From Rhodeus uyekii (Eukaryota; Chordata; Actinopteri; Cypriniformes; Acheilognathidae): a stretch of 64,000 bases of DNA. The DNA is taken from positions 2,514,076 through 2,578,075 of the forward strand of contig JAWRVZ010000094.1 in NCBI GenBank assembly GCA_037043235.1. Direction: 5' to 3'. The notes beneath the pieces are model-generated. The model had not been told where the DNA came from, searched no databases, and saw only the letters and a list, made by a program, of their open reading frames with translations. A program made the translations under genes and the position numbers. Below, piece by piece: positions 55,699 through 64,000 of the stretch. Within the stretch, counting starts at the first letter, position 1. Each line of letters opens with the position of its first letter.

Positions 55699-57831
55699 TG
55701 AAAACTGAAAACCTATTGCCTACACAATTGCCAAGATGAAAGTTGGTTAGGATAACTGTTTGAAGAGTTTTGGAAAAGTTGACCAAAGTATTGAGAAATG
55801 TTTTGTAAAAAAATAAAATAAAATGTTACTTGAAAAACTGTATTTTTTTTTTCTTTATAGAAAAGAAAGCTTGGAAACAACTTAGGAATAATTTTGTAAC
55901 CAAATGTAAACATGGACTATGTAAAATATACTGCAGTGAATTATGAACAGTTGATGGTGTTATTCTTGTTTGGTAAATACATTTTACAAAAGAAAACAAG
56001 CTTGATGTTAGGGTTTTTTAGGTTGCTGTTTTATGAGTGAAAAAGTGTTTGTTGGGTGAAAATCTTAGCTAGTGTTACAGAATAATGAGTTGATTTGAGA
56101 AATGTTTCGGTAATTTAGTGCATTTTAAATGTGAAATTAACTTCTGTGCCAAGTGGTTAGGAGAACATTATGAAGAGTTTTGAAACAATGATTAGTATTG
56201 AGAAATGTGTATAGCAATTATAAAAAAACTAATACAAAAAAATACATTAAAATAACCCTGTGACATTGAGCTCTTCTTTCTAAAAAAATGTACTTTCTTT
56301 CCTTCTGAGTGATCTCTTTCTCTTTATCAAAATTAAGAAGAAATGAAAGTAATATATACTATTAATGAAAATATAAAAAATGCAGACATATCTGCGTAAG
56401 GGTTAAGGCCAAAGAGCAAAGATCTTTAGCTCTACAACATTATTATTGACGTTATATATATAATGTGAAAGGCTTGTGCTGGGGTTTAGAGTCATGAAAG
56501 AGCAAATATCATTACCTCGATATGAAAAATCTGTGTGAATGTGTGTGATCGGAGCCTCTGTGACTATTTAAAATGTTTCTGGAGTTGACGTCTAATGAAA
56601 GAAACTAAAACGTCAGACGTATCCACATGAACAATATACATGAAAGGAGGACAAACATAACAGTAAATATAAAAACATGGCGTAGAATTATTATCAGCTC
56701 AAACGGCTCAAAAACACAAAATTGCATTTAGCATGTGATAAAGTGTTCATTCTTAAAATAAAAGCAGCTTATGATTTAATTTATTTGGTGAATTAGCATG
56801 CATTTAAGAAACATTTAAGTGAAACATTAACATCTTTCACCAGAAACTTTTTCATCTGTATTTGAATGCACCTACTGTTTGAATATAATTCTGTCACACT
56901 GAACTGCATAATATAAACCTAGTTTGCAGTAGCATGTTTTTATGTTTCTTTGTTTAATATGGGTGATATTAATATTTTACTAAATAATTTAGTCATTCTT
57001 TATGATCATAATTTATACAATACGTTGAATCTGTTACTTAAAACACTGATGCTAAAATTTTCTCTGTAGTTCAAAGACCACTTCAGCTCTTCTGAATTAT
57101 CTTAAATCACTTACTCTCATTAGTTTATTTTAATTGGCCTCTATATAATATATACTGACTCGCAAAATTTAGACACTTGAGTGAAAATTAATGCAGAGGG
57201 GCCCAAATGATGGCTCAGACCTAAATTCACATTTCTGAGCCATACTCTATTAAATTATGCATAACCCACTGGTCTCAAGATTCAATGTGAACAATATAAC
57301 TATTCCTTCATATTTTTGGAGCCTAACAATTTGTATTTTGTAAAATGCTTTGAGTGAATTATGTTCTTGTGCTGTTTTGTTTGTAATAAATGCCACTTGA
57401 TTTAATTTCTGCAATGAAGTACAAACCTATTTACAAATCTTAAGCATTTCAGGCTGGTGAATATAAATTATCAAAAGAGAATCACATTTGCATTCCATCT
57501 CAGATTATTTATTTTGTTTGTTCCATTAACATTTAACATGTTTTAACATTAACATTAACATTAACATTAACATTTAACATTAACATGGATTAACATTTTA
57601 GACTCCTTTATAATGCTATGGCTAATTTACAGCATACATTTTATGTCTAGAAAATATATATAATGAAATTATACTTTCATACTTTTTAGATTATTTGAAT
57701 TATTTGAATTACATGATCCAAAAAGAAATCAAGAGCTAATCAGAAATAGAAACAATGAAAATACGAAACATATGTGTAAGTTGAAGAAATAAAATGACAA
57801 AAATTAAGAATGAAAATAAATTTAGCTTTAC
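55699..57831. other. AT-rich unique sequence
   Basis: A hexanucleotide run (TTAACA/AACATT)n lies at 57545-57587. No frame with coding character, and no transposon ends. Confidence 0.4.
57545..57587 (+). repeat. (AACATT)n hexanucleotide repeat
   Basis: About seven units with one T insertion. Confidence 0.85.
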
Positions 57832-58197
57832 CTTTGGAAAGGGAACTCTACGCTGCGTCCCTTAGGGGTCGCTATTAGGGACACTGGCTAAAAGCCACCT
57901 CTGACAGTTATCCTCTTTCTTATCTTCAGGAGATTGCTCTGTTTGAAGTGTTTCTAATTGTTATGACTAAGAAAGTGGCCAGCAAGAAAAGCCATTTCAG
58001 ACACATACGAGATGTGCGAAAAAGAGTGATGTGTCTTGGTGAGTTCTTTCCTCTGAGAGACGTCTCTCTCTGTCCACTATGGTTCGCCCACATGCATCCA
58101 GCTCCTCACGGACTGGATGCCATGGCTCAGGTTATCAGGTTATTCCCCATTAGCGACCCCTAAGGGGGGGAACCATGTCTAAATGCGTAACCTGAGA
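57832..58197 (+). mobile_element. Miniature DIRS derivative, 366 bp
   Basis: The left part has GGGAACTCTACGCTGCGTCC like the DIRS terminus, then CTTAGGGGTCGCTATTAGGG (57861-57880). The right part is its inverted form, CCCCATTAGCGACCCCTAAG (58146-58165), followed by GTAACCTGAG. Between them the frame contains CPLWFAHMHPAPHGLDAMAQ (58070-58129), which matches CPLWYSLLHPAPLGLDAMVQ of the main element (35162-35221). Everything else of gag, pol and recombinase is deleted. Confidence 0.7.
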
Positions 58198-58793
58198 ATT
58201 GTATAGAAATATAAACATTTAAAATATTTAATATACATAAATTCTAAAAAGTAAAATACTAAAATAACACTGTGATTAACATGTTTACGGTGAGTGCTGA
58301 ATTATTAACTCACTCTGTACTATGCTAACATTATAGTATCATTACTTTTTCTGCTGCAATGATGTGCAAGCAAACAATGTGAATAACTGCATTTATCTCT
58401 ATTTGGAGGTGAATTCAAACAGTCAGTAAGCTTAGTTATGATCAGCTCTATGCACTTGGAATCATTGTGTTCATCCCTCATTTATGAAATGACACCTGTA
58501 ACACCAGGTTTGAACATGAAAAGAGCATCGGGAACATCAAACTGACAATCAGTCCTCAGAAATGTCTTGATGGCTAAAGTTTAATTCAGTGCCATAACCA
58601 CATTTACTGAACCAATGCTCAAATAGACAAGATGTGTTTTTTTACTAAAAAGATGAGAAACATTGACTTTGATTATAAACCTAAATGTAATTATGCATTA
58701 TTGCAAGTTTTTGCAGAGTTTCTCAATTGTGTGCCAGACAAGAATGAGTGTGTTTGTGTCGAGGGTTAGGGTGATGTTACTCAGTGGACTTAC
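58198..58793. other. Unique sequence
   Basis: No repeat or coding signature. Confidence 0.4.
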
Positions 58794-58879
58794 ACTTGCT
58801 GCCACTCGCAGGTTCATGCAGGTTCCATCTGGATCCCTGAAGCAAACACACACGGCACACGCTCTGAGCCAGACCACGC
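58794..58879 (-). CDS. Candidate 86-nt exon, gene unidentified
   Basis: On the minus strand the acceptor CTGTCTGTATGTCTGCAG ends at 58880, and a perfect donor GTAAGTCC starts at 58793. Two frames are open across it. One reads ACAVCVCFRDPDGTCMNLRV (phase 1 in, 0 out); the other reads AQSVCRVCLLQGSRWNLHEP (phase 2 in, 1 out). Both are cysteine-containing, so I cannot choose by composition. The first fits the next candidate at 49816-49933 in phase, but not the preceding candidate at 62812-62954, so an exon between 58.9 and 62.8 kb may be missing. Confidence 0.48.
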
Positions 58880-59273
58880 CTGCAGACATACAGACAGACA
58901 GGTTGAGAATAGACAAACATTGTCCATCGATCAGATCTAGAAGCTATTTGTTTCATCTCTGTACAGTTATTTATCTGTCCATTTCTCCATTCGTTCCATT
59001 ATCATCCATTCAATTCAAATGTACCAGCAAAAAACAATACCACACACACATATACTGTTCTGAGTTTTAAACAATTATTCCAGCTTTCCAGAATTCAACC
59101 ACTATTTGGTGAAAATAAATATTAAAATATTATTATATATTTTGTATTTATTCTCGGTAGATTATGTTTATTTTATTTCTTACGTGAAAGATAGATAAAT
59201 ATGTAATTTCTGTTGTTAATCAGTCATTTGAGTTTAGCCTGGTTTAGCCTGACATCACTCACATTCGACCACT

Positions 59274-59314
<41 letters not shown>

Positions 59315-59504
59315 ATATACTCTCTTTACAGACAAGTATAGTTGTATAGCTGTTTCTGACAAAGAGTAAACATGTATTATATAAAGTGAACATACCAATT
59401 AATATTGAAATGTTATAAAGCTGGATGAAATTCATGTATGTGCTCTCTGACAACAGTTTAACATATGTGATTGTTTGATGTTGCCGCTTATACACCAATG
59501 GACG
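58880..59504. other. Unique sequence with (CT)n
   Basis: (CT)n at 59275-59312. No other structure recognised. Confidence 0.4.
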
Positions 59505-60036
59505 TGTCAGGGTTCTGCCACATTCGGTCTAGTAATTTCTTGTTGTTGTGGCAGAGCTCTGACACTACCGCAATGTTGTGAGTCGGTTTTGTGTTTTCAT
59601 CGGCCGCATGCTTTCATGTTGTGTGTTCTTGTCACGCGCAGTTTGGCCAGTCACCAGCTGCACGTCGTCTTTGTTTAATGTTAACATGCAGTGATATGCA
59701 TTGGCTGCGTTCATGTCTCGTTTCATTGTCATTAGCTTGATTTGCCCCAGCTGCCTTCCCTCGTTAACTTCCCCATGTGCTCTCTTTATAATCCCATGTT
59801 TGCTGTTCTGTGCTGCTTCATTGTCTTCTGTCGCGTGTCTTAGTCTTAGTCTTAGTCTTAGTCTTAGTCTTAGTCCTTATTGAATCCTAGTCGCCTTCTA
59901 GTGAATCCTAGTCTAGTCCTTGTCTGTTTTCCCCCTTGGGGTGGTTTTGTTTGAGTTTTGTTTTCTGTCATTCATTTCTGTCAATAAATTCTTCCCCCTT
60001 GCAATTTGGTCCTCGCATCCTTCCTGTACCCTGACG
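59505..60036 (+). mobile_element. Solo LTR, 532 bp, with target duplication
   Basis: It starts TGTCAGGGTTCTGCCAC and ends GTACCCTGACG. The flanks GGACG at 59500-59504 and 60037-60041 are identical 5-bp duplications. TTTATAATCCC near 59785 and AATAAAT near 59982 are promoter- and polyA-like. A hexamer run (TTAGTC)n occupies 59838-59874. It is a distant relative of the TGTCACGG LTR family. Confidence 0.88.
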
Positions 60037-60041
60037 GGACG

Positions 60042-60264
60042 TGGTAATGTGAGTTATATGTGCATATAAATCTGGTGGACAAAGTGTTCAAACATGACAG
60101 GGTTTAATGTGTTTTCTGTGATACACTCACATAACTGAGAAATATTGGCTGTACTTTATTTTATTTTCCTTAAGTGCAATATTAATATAAGTAAAGACCA
60201 CACTGGGGGCCACTACTATGAAGACCATGCGGGGTGTCACTACTATCAGCTAAGAACAGAAAAC
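60042..60264. other. Left flank of the Tc1 relic
   Basis: No signature beyond possible eroded transposon sequence. Confidence 0.35.
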
Positions 60265-60835
60265 TGAGAAAACAATTTGCATGGACTCACCATAATTGAA
60301 CAATAGAAAATTGGGAAAATGTGCCTGGTTTGATAAGTATCGATTTCTGCTGTGGAATGGTATGGTCGAAAAACAGTATGCACCTATTTTGCTTTGAATC
60401 AACGGCTCAGCCTGGTGTTGGTGTAATGGTGTGGGGGATCATTTCTGTACACACTTTGGGTGCCTTAGTACAAATTGAGCATCATTTAAACACAATAGCC
60501 TACTTTAGCATTGTTGATGACCATGTCCATCCACAGTCCATCCACCATGTGCATGACCACAGAGTTCATCTTTTGATGTCTACTTCCAGGATAAACATGC
60601 CATGTCACAAAACTCAAATCATTGACAATGAGTTCACTATACTCAAATGGCCTCCAAAGTAACCAGATCTCAATCCAATAGAGCACCTCTTGCATGTGGT
60701 AGAACGGGAAATTCACATTATGTATTGCTCACAAAAATCTGCAGCAATTGGCATGGAAGCACGTGAACAGACTATCAGTCCATAATTTTCTCTCCCCCAT
60801 GAGCCCCAGAACTGGAGAAGTCATTGAGGAAACCA
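60265..60835 (+). pseudogene. Tc1-like transposase relic
   Basis: The C-terminal two thirds of a Tc1/mariner transposase are recognisable across frames. WFDKYRFLL (about 60327) holds the first catalytic Asp. Next come GVMVWGIISVHTLGALVQIE (about 60414) and PCHKTQIIDNEF. Then WPPK is followed by a TAA at 60660 and PDLNPIEHLLHVVEREI. In the family the second Asp sits just before N-A-P-C-H; here the corresponding residues read INMPCH, so that Asp is lost. The N-terminal DNA-binding helices are not recognisable and no inverted repeats were found. It is dead. Confidence 0.8.
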
Positions 60836-61580
60836 TATTCAGCTTGCTACAATCAATTCTAGCATATTAACTATGCAAATATGGAGGGATTCCGCAAGCG
60901 GGGATATATGAGGATGCCCCTGTTGAAGTGGCACTAGCGAGATATTTCTTACAGGGCGAGGATCTTAACATTTTTAATGACCTAATGTAAATCACATCTG
61001 TTAACCACACTCTAAAAATGTTGGCCTCTATTGGGTATGAGTCTATTGGGTAATTATTTTGGTACTGGGTCCTTTTTGGAGCAGTTTTTGAGTTACTAGT
61101 CATTGGGTTTAGTGGGTGGATCTGCCAGAAAACGTTCTGAACGTGTTCTCAACAAATTTTTGAGTATATTTTATTTTATCTATAACTTATCACTGTAATC
61201 TAGATCATTTTATTTAATGCAGGACAACAAAGGACAAGATGACTCTCCCTAATGAAATGAGATCTACTTCCTAATCTGTTGCCTCTCCAAAATCTGTTGC
61301 CTCTCCAACCCCTATTTAACTTGACTGACAGAATAAAATCGGCTGATGGATGTGGTGCACTGGACTTAGCTGAGGCTATGTATTTAGGCTCCTCTGATAT
61401 TTCTGCTCTCAAGGGCGATGGGCTGTCCTAGCTGAGCTCGATTGGTTTAGTGTAGTATACCTGTTTCAGAAATGGTTGAGTATGGAGCTTCAGGGTTCTA
61501 TCTAAAGGATTAATGCAATCAACTCGTCATCAGCAATTACACCTCATCCTATCAGCATGAGAGGGAGCATGTTTGTGTGA

Positions 61581-61660
<80 letters not shown>

Positions 61661-62104
61661 GTTAGACTCACCTACACCTCTTGACAGTTTACGGCATCTC
61701 TCCACAACCCCGACTCCTCACACTTAACTGTTCCTATCAAAGTCAGGATACGGGGGGCTAAATACAGCTCGGAGCCCTCTCCTCGAACAGCACGCCAAAT
61801 ACGCATACCATTTACTGCTCCTGAATCATTTGTAAGTGTGAACTTGTGAACACCTGTAGTCCTGAGCTAGTTGAGAGCAGCAATCCAATGTTACAGGAGG
61901 TGCCTACTTGGTTGCTGATGCATAGGGTGCTCTGGGTCTGGGTGCATCAAACCCTTCAATTCCTAGGACCAACAGGATCATATTTGTATTACATCTTTTT
62001 CAGAACTCAAGCAGGCATTGGTCATCATGGCTTATTGGGTATTACATCCACATAATGTCAACACCTGATCCGGCATAGAGTTTCTTGGAAAGCGAATGTT
62101 ATAG
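60836..62104. other. Unassigned sequence with (AT)n
   Basis: (AT)n at 61584-61654. A tandem AATCTGTTGCCTCTCCAA pair lies near 61270-61305. 61690-61800 resembles a common cyprinid repeat I cannot classify, and it abuts a donor-like GTGAGT on the minus strand. Confidence 0.35.
61584..61654. repeat. (AT)n microsatellite
   Basis: About 71 bp of alternating AT. Confidence 0.96.
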
Positions 62105-62120
62105 GGTTACATATGTAACC
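62105..62120. repeat. DIRS-family terminal palindrome, isolated
   Basis: GGTTACATATGTAACC followed by CCAGTTCCCTGAG, the same order as at 63715-63740 and at 21043. No partner end was found within the next kilobase. Confidence 0.7.
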
Positions 62121-62243
62121 CCAGTTCCCTGAGAATGGACATGGAACTTGTTTGCAGGTGCGTATTTAAAATCACTTATGGAAATTAAATGTCTCTTACT
62201 ATATCTGAATTTCAGCTCCAGAGGATTCCTCAGTGCTTGATAC

Positions 62244-62720
62244 TAGGGATGTACCGGATATCCGGTTTCGGTTAGCCGGATATCCGGCGTTTTTTTTCTA
62301 TCCGGTCTCCGGCTCCGGTCGAAATGGTACCAGGTACCGGATATTGCTCGGTCATTTTAGGTTATTAGTTTAATTTAGTTCAGCCGCCATTTTAAACGTT
62401 GGATACAAACAAAAACAACAATGTTGTCGCGTAAATTTAGCGTCGTTTGGGATTATTTTCAGCTAGAGGGATCATTACTGAACATCGATCGCACTGCTCC
62501 CTGATAATGCAGAAAAACTGAACTTAAACTGATTAAATCATAAGGACCGGAATTTGGGGGAACCCAACAAAAATATCTTGTATAATAATTCTTTTGGGAG
62601 CTGAATTTGTAATTTTTTTTAACTGATATCCGGTTCCGGTTCCTGCCGGATAGTTAATTTGATATCCGGAACTATCCGGTTCCGGCTGGATAATAAAAAT
62701 TGCTATCCGGTGCATCCCTA
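62244..62720. mobile_element. hAT element, 477 bp
   Basis: The ends are TAGGGATGTACCGGATA on the left and, in reverse complement, TAGGGATGCACCGGATA on the right. The 8-bp duplication CTTGATAC is perfect at 62236-62243 and 62721-62728. TATCCGG motifs cluster inside both ends. A short frame from 62420 (MLSRKFSVVWDYFQL) looks like the start of a BED-type zinc finger of a hAT transposase (SVVW-YF), then stops. It is a deletion derivative of an autonomous element. Confidence 0.9.
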
Positions 62721-62811
62721 CTTGATACACAGTAATGCGAATAGTTTTTTCCCCCGTAGCAATTCCAGTGTGAGCACTAATCCTTTTGAAGTGCATTGAA
62801 AGTGGACTTAC

Positions 62812-62954
62812 AGTATTGAAATGGCATCTTCTCGACATGTCGACAACACCAAAAACACTACTGGATACACTACTGCAGTCCTCAGCTACAACTATAGTGT
62901 TTGAGGAAGGGTCAACATAGACGTCATTCGCAGGGAGAAAATAAAGACTACAGG
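62812..62954 (-). CDS. Candidate 143-nt exon, gene unidentified
   Basis: On the minus strand the donor is GTAAGTCC at 62811. The acceptor is either TTTGCCTAACACCAG (ending 62955) or CTGTAG six bases further in. With the first, two bases plus 47 open codons fit in phase after the exon at 63498-63558. The frame contains SLYFLPANDVYVDPSSNTIV then VVDMSRRCHFNT. It has several cysteines and looks extracellular. I do not recognise it. Confidence 0.5.
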
Positions 62955-63396
62955 CTGGTGTTAGGCAAATGTGTTGCATTGTTACATTGATATAGTATGT
63001 AGCACCAAATGAGGATGGAACTGCTGTTAACTCATTTCAGCAGTTCAGCATCAATTAAAAAGTACTTTGATTTTTTTTTATTTGCAGACCTTTTAACACT
63101 TACCAACAGGTAATTTACACACTGCATAAAAGCGCATATACAACCTTTTTTATTTTTATAATGTTGCCCTAATGTTTGAAAAATGATAAAATGGAATGTT
63201 CACTTGGACATTTTGATTATTCAAAGAACATTCAGAAATAACATTTTCATAACCTAATGAGACATTAGCAAAAAAATATTGTTGGCTTGACAGGCTACAA
63301 ACCACTAAAGCAGATTAAGAAAGCATACAAGTCTGAGGAGATTTAGTGGGTTATTATTATGTTTTTTTTTTTTACATTTACGTTTTAAGTATTTAA

Positions 63397-63465
63397 ACCC
63401 CCATGTTACACCCATGTTACTTGTTACACCCCCATGTTACACCCCATGTTACACCCATGTTACAC
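63397..63465 (+). repeat. Short tandem repeat of ACACCCATGTT type
   Basis: Five imperfect units of CCCCATGTTACA, 11-17 bp apart. Confidence 0.85.
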
Positions 63466-63497
63466 AATTTACAGTGTCATTTGAATTTCAGCCTTAC

Positions 63498-63558
63498 CGT
63501 TCATGAAAGCCTCGTCATCTGAGCTGTTTCCGGCCAGAGGATTGAAAGAATAAAACTC
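63498..63558 (-). CDS. Candidate 61-nt exon, gene unidentified
   Basis: On the minus strand the donor GTAAGGCTG starts at 63497. The frame EFYSFNPLAGNSSDDEAFMN is open from an AG at 63559-63560. The stronger pyrimidine-tract AG at 63572 would add 13 nt that bring in a stop in this frame. Phase 0 in, 1 out, which joins in frame to 62812-62954. Acidic and hydrophilic in its second half. Confidence 0.42.
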
Positions 63559-63715
63559 CTCAGAATGTCACCTGGGAGAAAAAAACACAACAAAAGAAAC
63601 ATGTTACATTTTAGTAGGCATACTGAACTTTATGATACGCCTTGATTTTGGTTCTGTACAAGTTGTGATCCAGTACACTAAATGCATGTGTAAACAGGGT
63701 CCAAAAACGTCTTGG

Positions 63716-64000
63716 GTTACGTATGTAACCCTGGTTCCCTGAAGGCGAACGAGACGCTGCGTCAGAAAACGCTAGGGGAACCCTTGACGTCAGTCACGTG
63801 AAGATGTGTACAACCAATGAGAGAATTACGCGTGTGAATGCAAGTCGCGGGTCAGTGACGTCATGAACAGAGCATAAAAGCGCACCGGAACCCGGAAGTG
63901 ACAGCAAAAGAGTGTCTGAAGCGGGCCCGGAGGCGCAAGGAGCTGAGGCGAAGACGCAGCGTCTCGTTCCCCTTCAGGGAACCAGGGTTACATACGTAAC
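63716..64000. mobile_element. 285-bp inverted-repeat element of the DIRS family
   Basis: 63716-63763 and the reverse complement of 63953-64000 agree at 47 of 48 positions. Both begin GTTACGTATGTAACCCTGG and continue GTTCCCTGAAGG-GAACGAG. The interior shares with the DIRS leader the strings GTGACGTCA, ATAAAAG and CCGGAACCCGGAAG. There is no coding frame. It could be a complete miniature element or the left part of a larger one cut off at the window end; the matching right repeat favours the former. Confidence 0.75.
63856..63880 (+). promoter_or_regulatory. DIRS-family promoter-like core, second copy
   Basis: TGACGTCA at 63856-63863, then 10 bp, then ATAAAAG at 63874-63880, then ACCGGAACCCGGAAG. 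It is the counterpart of 32398-32423. A further TGACGTCA (63785-63792) and CACGTG (63795-63800) lie upstream. Confidence 0.5.

Noticed and set aside
57545..57587. Interstitial telomere repeat
   Set aside because: The unit is AACATT, not TTAGGG.

Overview
This is AT-rich, repeat-dense eukaryotic DNA from a teleost fish, most likely a cyprinid or close relative. The evidence is the mix of repeats: a DIRS-type tyrosine-recombinase retrotransposon with several decayed relatives, 5S-rRNA-derived SINE3 copies, L2-type LINE fragments, a Tc1-like transposase relic, many hAT elements with 8-bp target duplications, Gypsy-like solo LTRs, and long (GT)n, (AT)n and (ATCT)n tracts. There is no bacterial operon structure, and no long intact host reading frame.

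Layout. 1-8 kb: two DIRS-like relics (1867-3135, 6643-7745), a Gypsy 3' LTR (4206-4608) and a hAT element (5049-5583). 8-15 kb: mostly unique sequence, a 320-bp GT tract and one well-supported minus-strand exon (12724-12888). 15-24.5 kb: a dense pile of a small hAT, two non-autonomous LTR elements with gag-like fragments, an L2 LINE relic, and a Tc1-type MITE split by an LTR element. 24.5-32 kb: solo LTRs, the 3' end of an L2 LINE, a third DIRS fragment and conserved-looking non-coding sequence. 32274-36623: the main feature, a nearly full-length DIRS element with 42-bp inverted terminal repeats. It has a frameshifted gag, a reverse transcriptase/RNase H frame with one stop codon, and an intact tyrosine recombinase. 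37-44 kb: unique sequence, short repeats and a tRNA-Ser-like sequence. 44549-46089: a complete non-autonomous LTR element. 46.5-48.3 kb: two SINE3 copies. 49-55.7 kb: three hAT elements, one nested inside an LTR. 57.8-64 kb: a miniature DIRS derivative, a solo LTR, a Tc1 pseudogene, a 477-bp hAT, and a 285-bp inverted-repeat element at the window edge that shares its promoter core with the DIRS element.

Host gene content. Short minus-strand exon candidates with good splice signals (63498-63558, 62812-62954, 58794-58879, 49816-49933, 12724-12888; weaker at 29426-29520 and 3449-3497) suggest a long minus-strand gene, or genes, whose introns fill the window. I do not recognise the protein, and the reading phases of the listed exons do not all chain, so exons are missing or some calls are wrong.

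The most interesting theme is the DIRS family. One copy keeps an intact recombinase beside broken gag and pol. Internally deleted derivatives keep the termini plus pieces of one small interval of pol. A promoter-like core (TGACGTCA, 10-11 bp, ATAAAAG) recurs in two of the elements.
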